Assembly (NCBI GenBank): GCA_022266195.1
Contig: WHVY01000010.1
Coordinates: 570,501-634,500 of the forward strand
Reading direction: 5' to 3'
DNA length: 64,000 nucleotides
From: Tetranychus cinnabarinus
Lineage: Eukaryota > Arthropoda > Arachnida > Trombidiformes > Tetranychidae
Positions 1-11,914 of this stretch are shown piece after piece (within the stretch, counting starts at the first letter, position 1; each line of letters opens with the position of its first letter). The notes beneath the pieces were generated by a model. That model saw only the letters and a list, made by a program, of their open reading frames with translations. It searched no databases and was not told the DNA's origin. Position numbers and translations under genes: made by a program.

Positions 1-1303
1 TTGAAATTAATATGGTTTTAACAATTAACACAGAAAAATTGATAAGGTTTTGTTTTTGTTCAATTAACTCTCACATTTCAACACGTCTTTTATTTTCTAT
101 TTTTTTTCTTTTGTTTTGTTCAGTGCTTTGGGTTTTTTTGTGGTGAAAAATACATGAGAACACAAAATAAACTGGAATTGCAATGGATTGGTGTTTAAAG
201 TGATAACCAAAAGAGGAGGAAAGCAGACTAGAAGGATTAAAGATGAAATGTTAAGGAGTGACGATGATGATGGTTATGATGAAGAGCCAGGAAAGTAATT
301 CAGAAAAAGCTGGATAAAGAATTGGAAAAAGATGAAAAGATTACGCGAAATGAAGTTACCCTTTTTGGGTTGAGATTTTAAAGGAAATATCAAGATTGGA
401 CCAGATGGAGATGGAGACCAAATCAAGATTATAATGAAAGATGTGCTTGCAATCTAATTAAACTGTGGATTCAAGATATAAACCAGCCAAAAATATAACA
501 ATAGTATCAATAATAACGGATGAAAGGGTGATAGAGTTAAACAAAAGGATAACCATTGGAATGGGAAAATAGTTACAGCAAACCAATCATTGAATGCATG
601 GACAAAAGTAAAGTAAAAATAACAAGAAATGGTAATTAATTAAGATTAATCGATAGATTAATTTAGATTTTCTTTTCTCACTTTCCGTTGATTTGTGATT
701 AATCTTGAGATGGGTAAATCTTAAATCTGAAACTAAAACAACTTGGGCTTTTCATTTTTCATATACTTAGCTTTGCTGTTTGTTTAAACCTTCAACTATT
801 GCATGTACCTTTTTTTTATCAAATCATTCAGACATGGAAATTCCATATTTTTGTTCCATAATCAATGAAGATACTCGGTTAAGCTGACGTTGATGCAAAA
901 TTAAAAGCCTAGTTGATGAAAAGTGAAAAGCCCAATTAATAAGGACGGTGTTAAAAGAGTTATTTTTAATGTTTTTCTTCCACAAAGATTTGCAGCACAT
1001 TATTAATGTTTCAATATTTTTTTTATAATTTCTCTTGATTTGATTGTTTTCATCTATTTTTGTTTACTTTTTTTAAAGGAATGGATTTCATTTAAAGCAA
1101 AAGATGTTCTGTTTTCTTGATTAATATTAGTTGCCAGGTTTGACCCATCTTTTAATCGATTTGATACTTTTTGTTCGTTAACAATAATCGCTTTATCTTC
1201 TAACGTTGATGGTAATTGCTGATGATGTTAATGATGTTATCGATGGCTTTTAATATATTTATATATTTATAATACTCTCACTTTTCATCATCAATTTTTG
1301 TAA
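1..1303. other. gene-less AT-rich sequence downstream of the neuropeptide gene
   Basis: No credible exon, RNA gene or mobile-element end was seen. The right edge is the likely 3' UTR and poly(A) signal of the minus-strand neuropeptide gene. Confidence 0.5.
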
Positions 1304-1309
1304 TTTATT
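1304..1309 (-). terminator. poly(A) signal of the RFamide gene
   Basis: TTTATT on the plus strand reads AATAAA on the minus strand, about 57 nt past the TAA stop of the RFamide precursor. Position and strand fit a cleavage/polyadenylation signal; use is inferred. Confidence 0.45.
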
Positions 1310-1365
1310 GTGAGTATTTTGCTGTTTCTTTGTTTAAGTCAACCATTAATGATATCTTTTTTTTG

Positions 1366-1936
1366 TTAACCAAATCGCATGATTACATGGTCAGTTTCAG
1401 GTCTTCCCTTTTTAGCTTGTTGATAAGGTAAAGCTCCTGGACTTCGTTGATTGTAAAATCTGAATGATAAAACGGAGAAAGGAAACAGTTAATCAATTTT
1501 CACCTTTGACTGATTTAATTATGGATTCGTTGAACAACTTACAATGCAGTTAAAGGTGAAGCTTGTCCATAGTAACCATATGCTGCAAGCGGAGATGCAT
1601 TCATATCGTATCCATTAAAAGCTAAACCAGATAAAGATGAAGATGAAGATGACAATGATGAGGATGGAGACAAGGATGAAGATGAAGATGAAGGTGATAG
1701 TTGATCCAAAATGTAACGATTAATGTTTCCTTGATCAATTGATGGCAATTTGGATTCACTTATTTCATATGAACTACCAGGAGCTGAATTGGATTCTTCT
1801 CGTTTACCAAATCTCATTATATTATGACCTGGAGTGCGACCGAATCTGAGTATGTTATGTCCAGCTTGACGGCCAAATCTCATTATATTATGACCCGTCC
1901 TCTTATCGGTGTCTTCATCAATAGGCAATAGTGATG
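1366..1936 (-). CDS. RFamide neuropeptide precursor (myosuppressin/FMRFamide-like), peptide-coding exons
   Basis: This is a secreted prohormone that would be cut into amidated peptides acting on G-protein-coupled receptors. The first exon here (1936-1543) reads DEDTDKR, then three consecutive units GHNIMRFGR, GHNILRFGR and GHNIMRFGKR. Each ends in RFG followed by a basic residue, so each yields an RF-amide after cleavage and amidation. A Glu/Ser-rich spacer and a long Ser run follow. The frame then reaches a consensus donor (GTAAGT at 1542). Joining it to the acceptor at 1460 (exon 1459-1366) keeps the frame and adds a tail ending KKGRPETDHVIMRFG-stop, a fourth amide released after KK. The DHV-x-x-RF-amide ending resembles arthropod myosuppressin (DVDHVFLRF-amide). 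The three-exon model totals 582 nt, 193 residues. If the start instead lies in the same exon (ATG at 2066), the product is 205 residues. Identity as an RFamide precursor is firm; the subfamily is inferred. Confidence 0.85.
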
Positions 1937-4900
1937 CTAATGAAAAGGAACGAGCAAAAGGAGAAAAAAGAAGAAAAAGAAACAGAAATGTTAACTTGAT
2001 CGTCATTTTCATTTTTGTCATCAAAGAGCCAAACACTGTCCATACAAATGTCAGGCTCTTGTCCACTTCAATTGCAGCCTCTAAGTTATCACACTAAATT
2101 ACTAATTTATACAGGTAAATGTACTACTTGACCTTTCAGTGTTTCGTAGGGTTGAGTGAAATGCTGTTAGTATTGGTAAGTATTCAACTATAATTTACTC
2201 TTTTTGTTGCAAAATTAAATTTAGCTGATAAAAAAGAGTAAACGATAAAAATAATGCTTCATTTGTCCTCTGGAAAAATAGTCCAACTATGAACAAAAAT
2301 AATTAAACTTTAACCTCTTTTTTTCTCTTCCTCATGCAACAGAAAAAGGTAAATGAATGAATTGAATAAACATCTAGTTTTGTTAATTATTTTCAATTTA
2401 CTTGTATGGTTTACCATTGAGCTGTTAATGAGATGGAAAACAAATGCGTAAACAAAATATTGATTCATTGAATGTTTACCTGGATAATTTCAATGTTCAA
2501 CAATTACGTAAACTGTTCAATGTTCAGCATTTGTCTAACATGCAAAACAAAAAAATTGCTCTTGCATTATTTAAGGCAAAATTGCAACTTCTCCAGCAAT
2601 CATTTTCAATTTGATAACAATACTAATTCATGTAATCTTTTCCTTTTAATTAACAGCTATTACGGATAAAATTACAAGCTTTAAGCACAAGAGATGAATT
2701 AATTAAAGCTTAAATCACTATTAACATGGGACTTGTTAAGTAACAAACTAGCATTAACACTTTATTGTGTCAAATAATAATGAAGCTAATGGGACTAATG
2801 GTTGAAACTGTGTTGATCAATGCTGTTAATCAAGTAAACCAATGACAATCAGCTCATCTACTTGTAGCTAAAGACAGATAATTTTGGTAAATGTTGATTT
2901 CAACTGGAACAAATTAACTTGTTGATTAACCTAAATTTTGGATAATTTTGGTCATTCAATTCGTTAGGCTAACTGAATTCAATTTGATTAGAAGATTGAT
3001 TGTTGATCCAGCAAGTTTTCAGGTTACCTTGACTGTAAAATTAAGCCTGATTAAGTCCTATTATTGGACTAAATCATTCAATTATTTAACCTTTCCTATA
3101 GAGATTCAATTATTCAAGCCAAACTAATCTAGTTAAAATACCTTTCTAATAAAGTTGACAATCAAATTGAGAAAAGCAAAAATGTGATTCACTTTTTGCT
3201 TGGCTTACACTTCAACATATTTACAATGGGACAATTTAACCTTTCATTTCAATTAACCAAATGTTTGCTTGCAATGAACAGTTTAAACATTCATTGACAG
3301 CTTTAGTGTGAAAACATTTTTTACAAGTAAATCTTATCAAATACAAAAGCTTGGATTTATTAGGAAGCTCAAAAAATTCAAATTTAATAGTTGACTAAAT
3401 TTTACAATTAAGGATGAAATTGAATTTACTTGATAATTAATGCTCACGGCAGTTTGCACCATTCAGCATCATTAGACTAATTCAATAAGCTTTAACAGTA
3501 AATTACACTTTAGAAGAGTTGAAATGTCGACAGTAAATTAACTAATTCAATTATTATTTACACTTGAATCAATTGTTTTTCAAATTAACATTCAACTTTA
3601 AGTTGCCCTCGTATTTATATTTCAACTCTCATTTCAAGCTTTATTTTGATGAACTGACCATGCAAGGTTCACTAAACAAAATGTTGACCCTTTTCAATTT
3701 AAAATTGTCAACTCGATTATCAGTGATTTAATAAATTGTTTAGTAATCTTCAGAATACGTAAAGTACCAAATATGATGGTCACTGTAAATAAAAAATGAA
3801 TAACATTTTCATGAGCCTAAAAACAGCGACACTTTTGGGTTGAAATTGGGTTTCAATTTTTAAGGGTTGATAATCAATCGCCTGAACCAATTTAATCCGA
3901 AAGTATGTTTAAATTTATAACAATTAAATAAATTAGAAGGTTAAACATGCTTGCGAGTTTCATTAATAACAATTACAATGGTTACAGTTGTATTGATTAA
4001 TGAAATACAAAACCATATATTAAACGAGAAAAAATGGATTTAGAGAAAGATTTGATATTTTTGATTTTTCTCTCTATCCAAATTGATTGAGTGTATCTTT
4101 GATTAATGGTTTAATTGGGATTAACATGGTCATTTAAAAACACTGATTGTTAGTGGGATAAAGAAATGAATTGAACAGGAAAACAGAAAGTATCCATTGA
4201 AAGGTTGCTATAGACGTCATTGTGCTTTTGACGTACAACCTGGAAAGTAACCCAAAAACACAACAAATTATTGGTGGACACTTGATAATGAAAAGGTACA
4301 ACTTTAATCATCTCAACATGATTATTATTTAATTAGTAGAGGAAAATGTAATAATAGTGAAAAGTATCAAATGAAGAGGTAACCAGAAAAGTTAGGTCAA
4401 GTTTCAAGTGTCATCCATTTATTGGTAAATGAATTGTCATGGAAGCAATAATAACAATATTAAGATATAATTTATCGATTGTAACCAAACCAGAAACTGG
4501 TATCATCTTTTGATCTGGTTAAAGATATCAATCAGATTAACCAGTTAACTTGCTTTCTGAAAGATCAATACTTGTTGAATCTAAATCAGTTAATCTAAAG
4601 ATGAACAAATAGGTTTGAACAAAGGTTAACCAGTTTTGGTCATCTTAATGGTTAAATTGTTGGAAACCAATGATTTTGGGTTTTAACCAACGATCATTCT
4701 GGTCAAATTTTCAAGTTGAAGGTTAATTAAAGCTGTAAATTTTCATCAACAATCAACTGCAATTGAAGTTTAATTCATTTCTTTGAACCCTTCAAGTTGA
4801 TCTCTTGTCTCAGATGGTTCAGACCTTTCAATTTACATACCAATTAGGCTGATGAAGCAAACCTAAAACTGTTGAGTAAAATGAAAAGTCAGCTTTTGTC

Positions 4901-6949
4901 TCAAATTTAACCTTTCAAAAGACAATTGAGACTTGATTTGGAATCATTTTGAACCCAATTTAACCCAAAGTATCCATTAAACATTTTCATTTGGTTAACA
5001 TTAATGAGAGTCTCAACATTTTTCAATTCAATCCTTTTCCTTCCATTATTACAGAAACCAGATTAACATATCTAATTGTTTCATCCTTACAAAGTATAAT
5101 GAGTTGATTTACATTCATGAAACAAAATTTTATATCGATTCAATTGTTACTTGCAATTCTGTGATTGTATCATTTAACCTTTTAATTTGGACAATTAAAT
5201 TTACAGATTAATTGGCGAGAAAATTTAGCGATACAATCATTAAAATTTAAACTGTTAGTTATTCAAAACATGTTATAACATTTATACAGGAGTAAACTGT
5301 TGACTCTATTGAAAAGGTAACATTTAATTTCAAGTGCAGACTCTTTTATCATTTTATTATTCAAATGTTGATCATGTTCGTCTCTTTATCCTTTTCTTGT
5401 CTTCAATATGAATAAGAAAAGAAGAAAGAAATTCCAACAATAGAACCAAAAATTCAGTATTAAAACTTAATCCAAATTGAGTTTCTAATAATTGATTGAC
5501 AAAAGCGAAACATTACAATTCCGAATTAAAAAGTTTAAAATAAATATCGCTTTTCTCGTGAGACTTTAGTTGTATCTCACTACCATTTTACATTTAAATC
5601 ACAGTTCTGAACAAATGATCTGATGAAGTTTTGTTCAGCTCATTGTACTTAATCGAAAAGCTTAAACAATGAAATCATTTGGTGAAACAATTGGTCATTA
5701 GGAAACAGAATCTAATGAATAAATCTAAATACAAATTCAAAACTGAATTTTTCCAAAAATCTTTGACTCATCAGGATTAATGTTCAGCAACTGGATCAAA
5801 TTTCAATGAAAATGAACTTCCAAAGTCAAAGCTTTTCAGATAACTTTTAGTGTTAAAATTATCGACTTATTTTGCATAATTATTGAGACAAAATTGATAG
5901 AGAAAACACAAAAAAAATTCAGGCAAAAAAGATAACTTTAGGTTTAAAGTTGCTTCTAAAGTCGATTGTGATTAAGATTGTTTCAGTTCTAGTTGAATGT
6001 CATCGAGTTATTCATCGAGTTACTTTGCATTATTAATAATTAGACATTAAACATTGATCAATATTGATGAGGAAAAGATGAGAAAGTTTTGTTTGTTGAA
6101 AGCAATTACAATTTACTGTCGATAGCCTTTCATCTTTTCATGTCAATGGGTTAGTGGATCAAGTAAAAGTTGAGGACAATTGAAACTGATGTCTTGGATG
6201 ATCTAATAAACCAATCAGTTCTAGTTTCATTTAATTGAATAAATCAATAAACAAGAAGCTGTTCAACAATTGAACAACGAAACAAACAACAGATTAACCG
6301 GTGCATCAATTTCAAGTCCAAGATTAAAAGAAAATCTTTAAGTTAAAGAGATTTCTAGTTTATCTTTTCAATAAAATATTTATCAACTCAGTGAACAACT
6401 GGATGAACCTTGTAATTTCAAGTGAAAACTCAGTGACTTATAGGAATAAAAGGAAGCGGAAGTTGTTTTATAGGCCATGAAGCTATCAGAATTTCAACAT
6501 TTATCTTTCCAGAACTGATAAGGGAAACCACAAAACAGCCAAATCTATCACCAAGAGTATCAACTTGTTGAATTAATCAGATTCAAGCATGAAAAATGAG
6601 GTAAATGTAAGAGGAAAACATTAATCCCAATTGAGAAAGAAAAAGAAGAAAAGTTCTGAGAAATTCACATTTTTAAGCTTTCCTTTAGACCAACACAATG
6701 AAAGGTTGAACAACTCGGGTTCAACTCGAGTCTTGAATGAATGTCAATTTGAAAAGAAATTCAACTTTATTTCTGTTCCTTTTCAGCAGAAATTCATTTT
6801 CTTGGTCAACTTTACCAACATTATCATGAACTTTTTGAGGAGAAAGAAAAGTTGAATAAAGTTTTCTTTATCTTCATCAAGTTATCTCAACATGCAATTG
6901 ATAAGGAAACTGTTAACTGGGAGTTAAATGGTAAAAGCAATATTCATAC
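1937..6949 (-). other. probable 5.0-kb first intron of the RFamide gene
   Basis: AT-rich sequence without convincing coding frames on either strand. It starts (minus strand) with GTATGA and ends in a long pyrimidine tract plus CATTAG, as expected of an intron. If the alternative start at 2066 is real, most of this is instead upstream sequence. Confidence 0.45.
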
Positions 6950-7043
6950 CTTGAACGATGATTGAAACAATGGTTATCCAGAATAGAATCATGTTGCTGA
7001 TTGGAAAACTTGTCAATCGATTGTTTGTCATCATTATCATCAT
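6950..7043 (-). CDS. putative first coding exon (signal peptide) of the RFamide precursor
   Basis: On the minus strand a run of in-frame ATGs (7043, 7040, 7034, 7031) opens a reading frame with a polar stretch, a hydrophobic core MILFWITIVSIIV and then Gln. It ends at a donor CAAG|GTATGA in phase 1. The RFamide exon has an acceptor (TTTTCATTAG at about 1937) in the matching phase, so the join gives ...IVQ-A-SLLPIDED, a normal signal-peptidase context (VQA|S). The total CDS is then 582 nt, divisible by three. The intron would be 5.0 kb. The competing model starts at 2066 with a Phe/Leu-rich leader that coincides with the polypyrimidine tract. I favour splicing, but only cDNA could decide. Confidence 0.55.
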
Positions 7044-10000
7044 TTTTGTTATCAGTTTTTGTTTTGCGTTTTCAGGTTGAAAAGTTGAGGTGAGAAGCAA
7101 AAAATGAAATAATAAAAAGCAAACCAAGAGATGAATTAGACTAAAGTTATTCAATTTCCTTGTTTTGCTTTGTTTTTGTGGATAAAATTGAAAAATGAAA
7201 CAATATTTGAAATGAAAACAGTCGACTTGATGATTGAACACTTAAACAATTGTTGACAGAAGATGCGATTCTGTTGGGTTTATCTTTTCGTATTTCACTT
7301 TTGTTATCGAGTTGAACGACAACTCTTTCGCCTAACTGTTTGCAACTGTTCACGGTTTTATCTCGACTATTCAATAATACTTTTCTCACTTTCCTACTCA
7401 TCATCATCTTTATCGTCTTCAATTCAACTCCCATGAATAGTTGTGTCCATCTTCAAACTGCGCATTCATCAACATGATTCCCTTTCATCTTCATGCTTCT
7501 TCCTCTTCAGTCAAATATAAAAACTTTTTGAACTATATTTTGCTTCAACTCTCTTCCCTGTACTCTTCAACCCTAATAACAGACTCCAAATGGTATAAAC
7601 GTGATGAATATTCTGTCTGACTTAAGTATATAATTCTGAATCTTTATTTAGCTTTTCTTTCAACATTTTCTTTCTTTATTTAAAATACTTTTTCTCTCAA
7701 TTATTTTCTTCTTCTTTTTTGTCCCTAATTGTTAGTTCGGAGTAAAATTCTGACTCGGAAGTCAAAAATTTCTTCAAATTCTCCTTTTAATCAGCTTCAT
7801 CATTTGAGCTTCGTTATTTTCAGTTTTATTCTTCATTTTGGATAGATTTTTCTTGAATTTCAGTCTCTGAATAATTTTCAAATTTGCTTCATTATTTCGA
7901 CCATTTACTCTCTGGCCATTCGCTTTTGGTTCTCACCTATTTGCCAATCTTTTAATCTCTACACTTCGACAAACTTTTATTGTTCAACTGATGTTCCTGT
8001 GTACATTGATAAACACTATTGATACAGATATTGTGTATGCATTAGAAATATTTATCCTCTTGACAGTTTTTTTAACTTACCTGATGTGCCAAAACTTTAT
8101 TTAACCAATCATTTGAAACTTGATGTTAATTTTTCTCCCGAAGCACACTTTTATTGTAACTATTATTAACAAATATTTATTTTAAACTCAAGAGATGACA
8201 AAATTAAACTTACTATTATCAGAATTACTATAGATTTCATTCATCTTACGACAAAAAGTATATATTTTTGGAGTAAATTATATAAATACGTATTATGAAG
8301 AGGAGCATTAAAATACTCAAATCACAAAAAGGTGACAAAAGTAGATACTAACGTAAGATCACTTGATCTATGAATGTTTGTCAAAAACAGTTTGCAAGAA
8401 TAGTCATGCTAAGAGTTAAATCTAACAACAAGTCGACATGAACTTTTAGTTGAGTTTCTAATGTTTACCGACCCCTTGTCAGTAACTTAACATTAACTTA
8501 ACCATGAGACTACTTTTGACTCGAGCTGGACTTGGTAGGAAACTTGTTTTCAGACTATGATCGCAATTCCTAAACTTGATGTGGATAACGAGATATACTG
8601 CAATATATTTACTCCTGCTTTACCTGAAGAAACAATTCTCGCCGTGATTAACAATCAACTCGAGTGAAGAAAAAAGTTGGAATTTGAATGCTTATTTCTA
8701 GATGCGAAATGAAAATTATTGAGAATGTAAACTCTTTCAACCTTGAAACATTCAATTTCCATAAAATTTTCACCTCATTTTGTTTGAAAGCTTGCTTTTC
8801 ATTTCTATCATAATAAACTCTGGTTCAAGTTTTCATTTTTCATCAAACTTTGTTTTCATTGAACAAGAAAAGACTCGACTGTGAACCCTCTAATATCGTT
8901 ATCGAGCACATAGACAACAATAAAATTGCTGTACGTGATTATGAATTTTTTTTCAGCTCAACAAAGTTAACCTGAAAAGATGAACAACAAACGACAAGGA
9001 AAACGTTTAAAAGTTTTCCTCTTTTCTTCTTCTCTCTTCAGTTAATAGAGTTTCATTTTTGTTCATAATCATCATCATCACCATCAAAATGATCATTTAT
9101 AACAACAAAGTTAATGACCAAAAACTAGAGTTTCTTTGGTTATCATCTTGTTTGAAGAAACACGTCTGATTATATTAATAATAAATTGTCAAAGTTTACA
9201 CCATTTTACACCTCTTTTAGTACCAAAGGTAAAGTCACGTAAAATTTGCGTCTCAATTAAAATTTTTCAAGGGTGAGACTTAACATGATAAACTATGTTA
9301 ATCAATTCAACTCGGCTTCTGATTTTGAACCAATAAGGTTGTAACCCAAACTTGATCAAGTGAAAGGTTAACTAAAAATGAAACAAAAATTGTTGACCAA
9401 ATTTTTATTCACCAATGAGGTAAAATGAAAAAATGGGAAAAAGAAATGATAAACTGAAACAAAATCGAAATGAAAAGCCATTGAAATGTAACTCAGATAA
9501 CGTTTCCAATAAGTTTCATGACAATTTAAAGTCTGGTTAAAGATGAATTTCATTGAATCAGAAAAATTTGATCAACGAAACTCGTGAGCTGCACTTTTTC
9601 ATGACCTTTTGCCCACATTTCAGTAAATGATAATCTCATATTACCACTTGTTATTGCAACTGTTGACCAAATTATTAAAATATAAATGAAAAAACTGTCC
9701 AACAGATCAAGTTCAATGTTTTTTGATACTTTCCACTCTCAATGGTTCACAAGTTTCATTGAGAAAGATTCATTTTTTAATCGAAATCGAAATCGAAAAT
9801 CAAAGTAAATTGTCGAGTTTATTTTCATTCCTTAATTGTATCATTAATTTCAATCTTTTTCTTGCCTTTATCTTTTCCTTGAGCAGGTCAAGATAATCTG
9901 TCTGTTTAATATTTAACAATATTCAAGTTGGCGACCACATCAAGTCAACCTTTACTATCAATTTCATCCTCTTCAGGGAGTGATACATTATTATATGGAT

Positions 10001-11544
10001 AAAGTAAAGAAAGTTCAGTTTTTTCATCCTCTTCTTCTCTCAGAACTTTTCTTCCTTTTCCCGTTTTCTTTGCTTTATCAATATCATTTTTTGTTTACTT
10101 TTCATAATTGACTGTGTTGAAACAAAAATCTCATCTAGACGAGTCAGGAGAAGAAGGAAGAAAAGTTCATCTTTTGAATGCTAGAAATATTACTTATCCT
10201 TTTAACTGTTATTTATTATCATATTTGATGATATTTATTTAGATATTATATTAGATGTTGATTCCATATTTGTGAAAACCTTTGATAACCTACTTTTCCC
10301 TTGAGCTGAAAAGTGTAAGGTGAAGAGATGAAAATGAAATGTTCTTGATTGATGCTCATCTATTGTCATTTATCTTGTTATCACCATGATACGGTCAAAT
10401 GTGTATCCATCTATTTATCTGTGTATATTAATGGGTTTGCAAAGTGCAAGGTTTAATTTATCAATGATTAAATCAGTTGTAATAATATCATGTCGAATGT
10501 CAGGGAAAATGTTTCAGAATCCAAAAAGTGTTTATTGATATTATCATATTGAACATTATATTAAGACTGTTTCGTTGACAGCACAGTGTGATAACAATTA
10601 ATGCCAGCTTTTCACTTTCATTCCCAGTCATTCAAAGTTTGTCCAACTTTAACAATTTCATTTTTTTCACAGCTTTTGATAACTGTGCTGGCAAACAAAA
10701 AATAAAGATGAAAAAGATTCTGAGGAGTGACCAGATAGATAATATAAAAATCTGGAGATTTAAAGATGTTACTCCAGGTTGGTATCGTACGATGCCCTGA
10801 AAATACGGAAATACTTATTTTATGGGAAATGAATGTTAAAGGTTAAAATTGTAAATTGAAAAGTCAATAAATCTTACAATCTTTTACAATTATTGTCTAT
10901 TGATCGTTATCTCATTTGAGTTGGACTTGGTGGACTACTTATTACACCATGTCATAACGATGCCTTGAGCAAGTTCAGGGTGAAACATGAGTGTTGACGA
11001 AAGGCTGTTCATTAAAGTGTTTTATTAAATGATTATTGCACATAAATTGATCCGAAAAGTCAATACAATACGTCGATGAGGTAAAAAAATTAACCTTTGA
11101 AACATGCTAGTAATAAGAGAGGTTCAATAAATAAAAAAAGGAGACAGAAAATAAGATTGTATGGGAAGAAAAATTAATATCAAAAGGAACAGAAATGAGG
11201 TAAAAAAGCAATGTAATAATACTTGAAACATGATCAGATAATGATCAATCTAATGTGTACACTAATAAATCAACAATAAACAATGATTGGAACCGCAAAA
11301 GACAAAAGGACAGGAAAAAGCCAGAAACCATTTCTAAAAGTTGAGATTTAAACTGTAAACTTGAAATCAAACTGAGAAATTATCATTATTCGAGTTGGCA
11401 TCGACTGTGTTAGCCTCGTCTATTTTGAACTAGCTATTTGACCCTTTATCTTGAGTGAGATGAATGCCAGGAATAGGACACCGAGACAACGGATATTGGT
11501 ATCACATCAATTTTTCAGAAAGATACTAAATTTAAAGTCTCAGC
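7044..11544. other. gene-less stretch, left part of the divergent intergenic region
   Basis: Lies between the minus-strand neuropeptide gene and the plus-strand P5B ATPase. Only short ORFs without codon-like composition or homology were seen. It should contain the neuropeptide promoter, but no clear TATA/Inr pair could be assigned. Confidence 0.4.
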
Positions 11545-11914
11545 TGAGCTTTCACAGATTGAAGAACCACAAGTTTGAACTCTCAAGGTCAGTCAATATC
11601 ACTCAGTTATTTGACCTCTAAATGAAATTTGAAGGTCGTTTTCTGAGATTGAAAACTTTTTTAGATTGTTTGATGTTTGTTACAAATTAAAACTTAGAAG
11701 ATAAATGAATTTTTCTCCAAACCAATCGATTAACTAAACGGTATGGAAACATTCCTATCCTTGGTGAGCACGAGTTATGAGCATGTAACAAGCAATCTAA
11801 AAAAGTTTTCAATCTCAGAAAACACCTTTAAATGTCATTTAAAGGTCAAATAACTGAGTGACATTGAATGACCTTGAGAGTTCAAACTTGTAGTTAATCA
11901 ATCTGCGAAAGCTC
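11545..11914. repeat. degenerate palindromic (MITE-like) repeat
   Basis: Left arm about 11545-11682 and right arm about 11790-11914 are imperfect inverted copies around a loop of about 105 bp. Shared words include CAAGTTTGAACTCTCAAGGT and the reverse complement of AGATTGTTTG. The arm core (TTATTTGACCTCT, then TTTTCTGAGA, then ATTGTTTGATG) is also present in the arms of the 554-bp MITE at 49.1 kb, so the two look like members of one family. No clean terminal target duplication could be placed here. Confidence 0.6.

Noticed and set aside
1909..2097. Plus-strand ORF overlapping the RFamide exon
   Set aside because: Antisense shadow of the neuropeptide coding and pyrimidine-rich sequence; Lys/Arg-rich only because it complements the Phe/Leu tract.
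6631..6855. 74-residue plus-strand ORF
   Set aside because: Lys-rich, no homology, no promoter or splice context; lies in the likely RFamide intron.
10588..10800. 70-residue ORF flanked by short inverted words (CAGCACAG / CTGTGCTG)
   Set aside because: The inverted match is short and imperfect and the ORF has no recognisable domain; not enough for a mobile element or gene.
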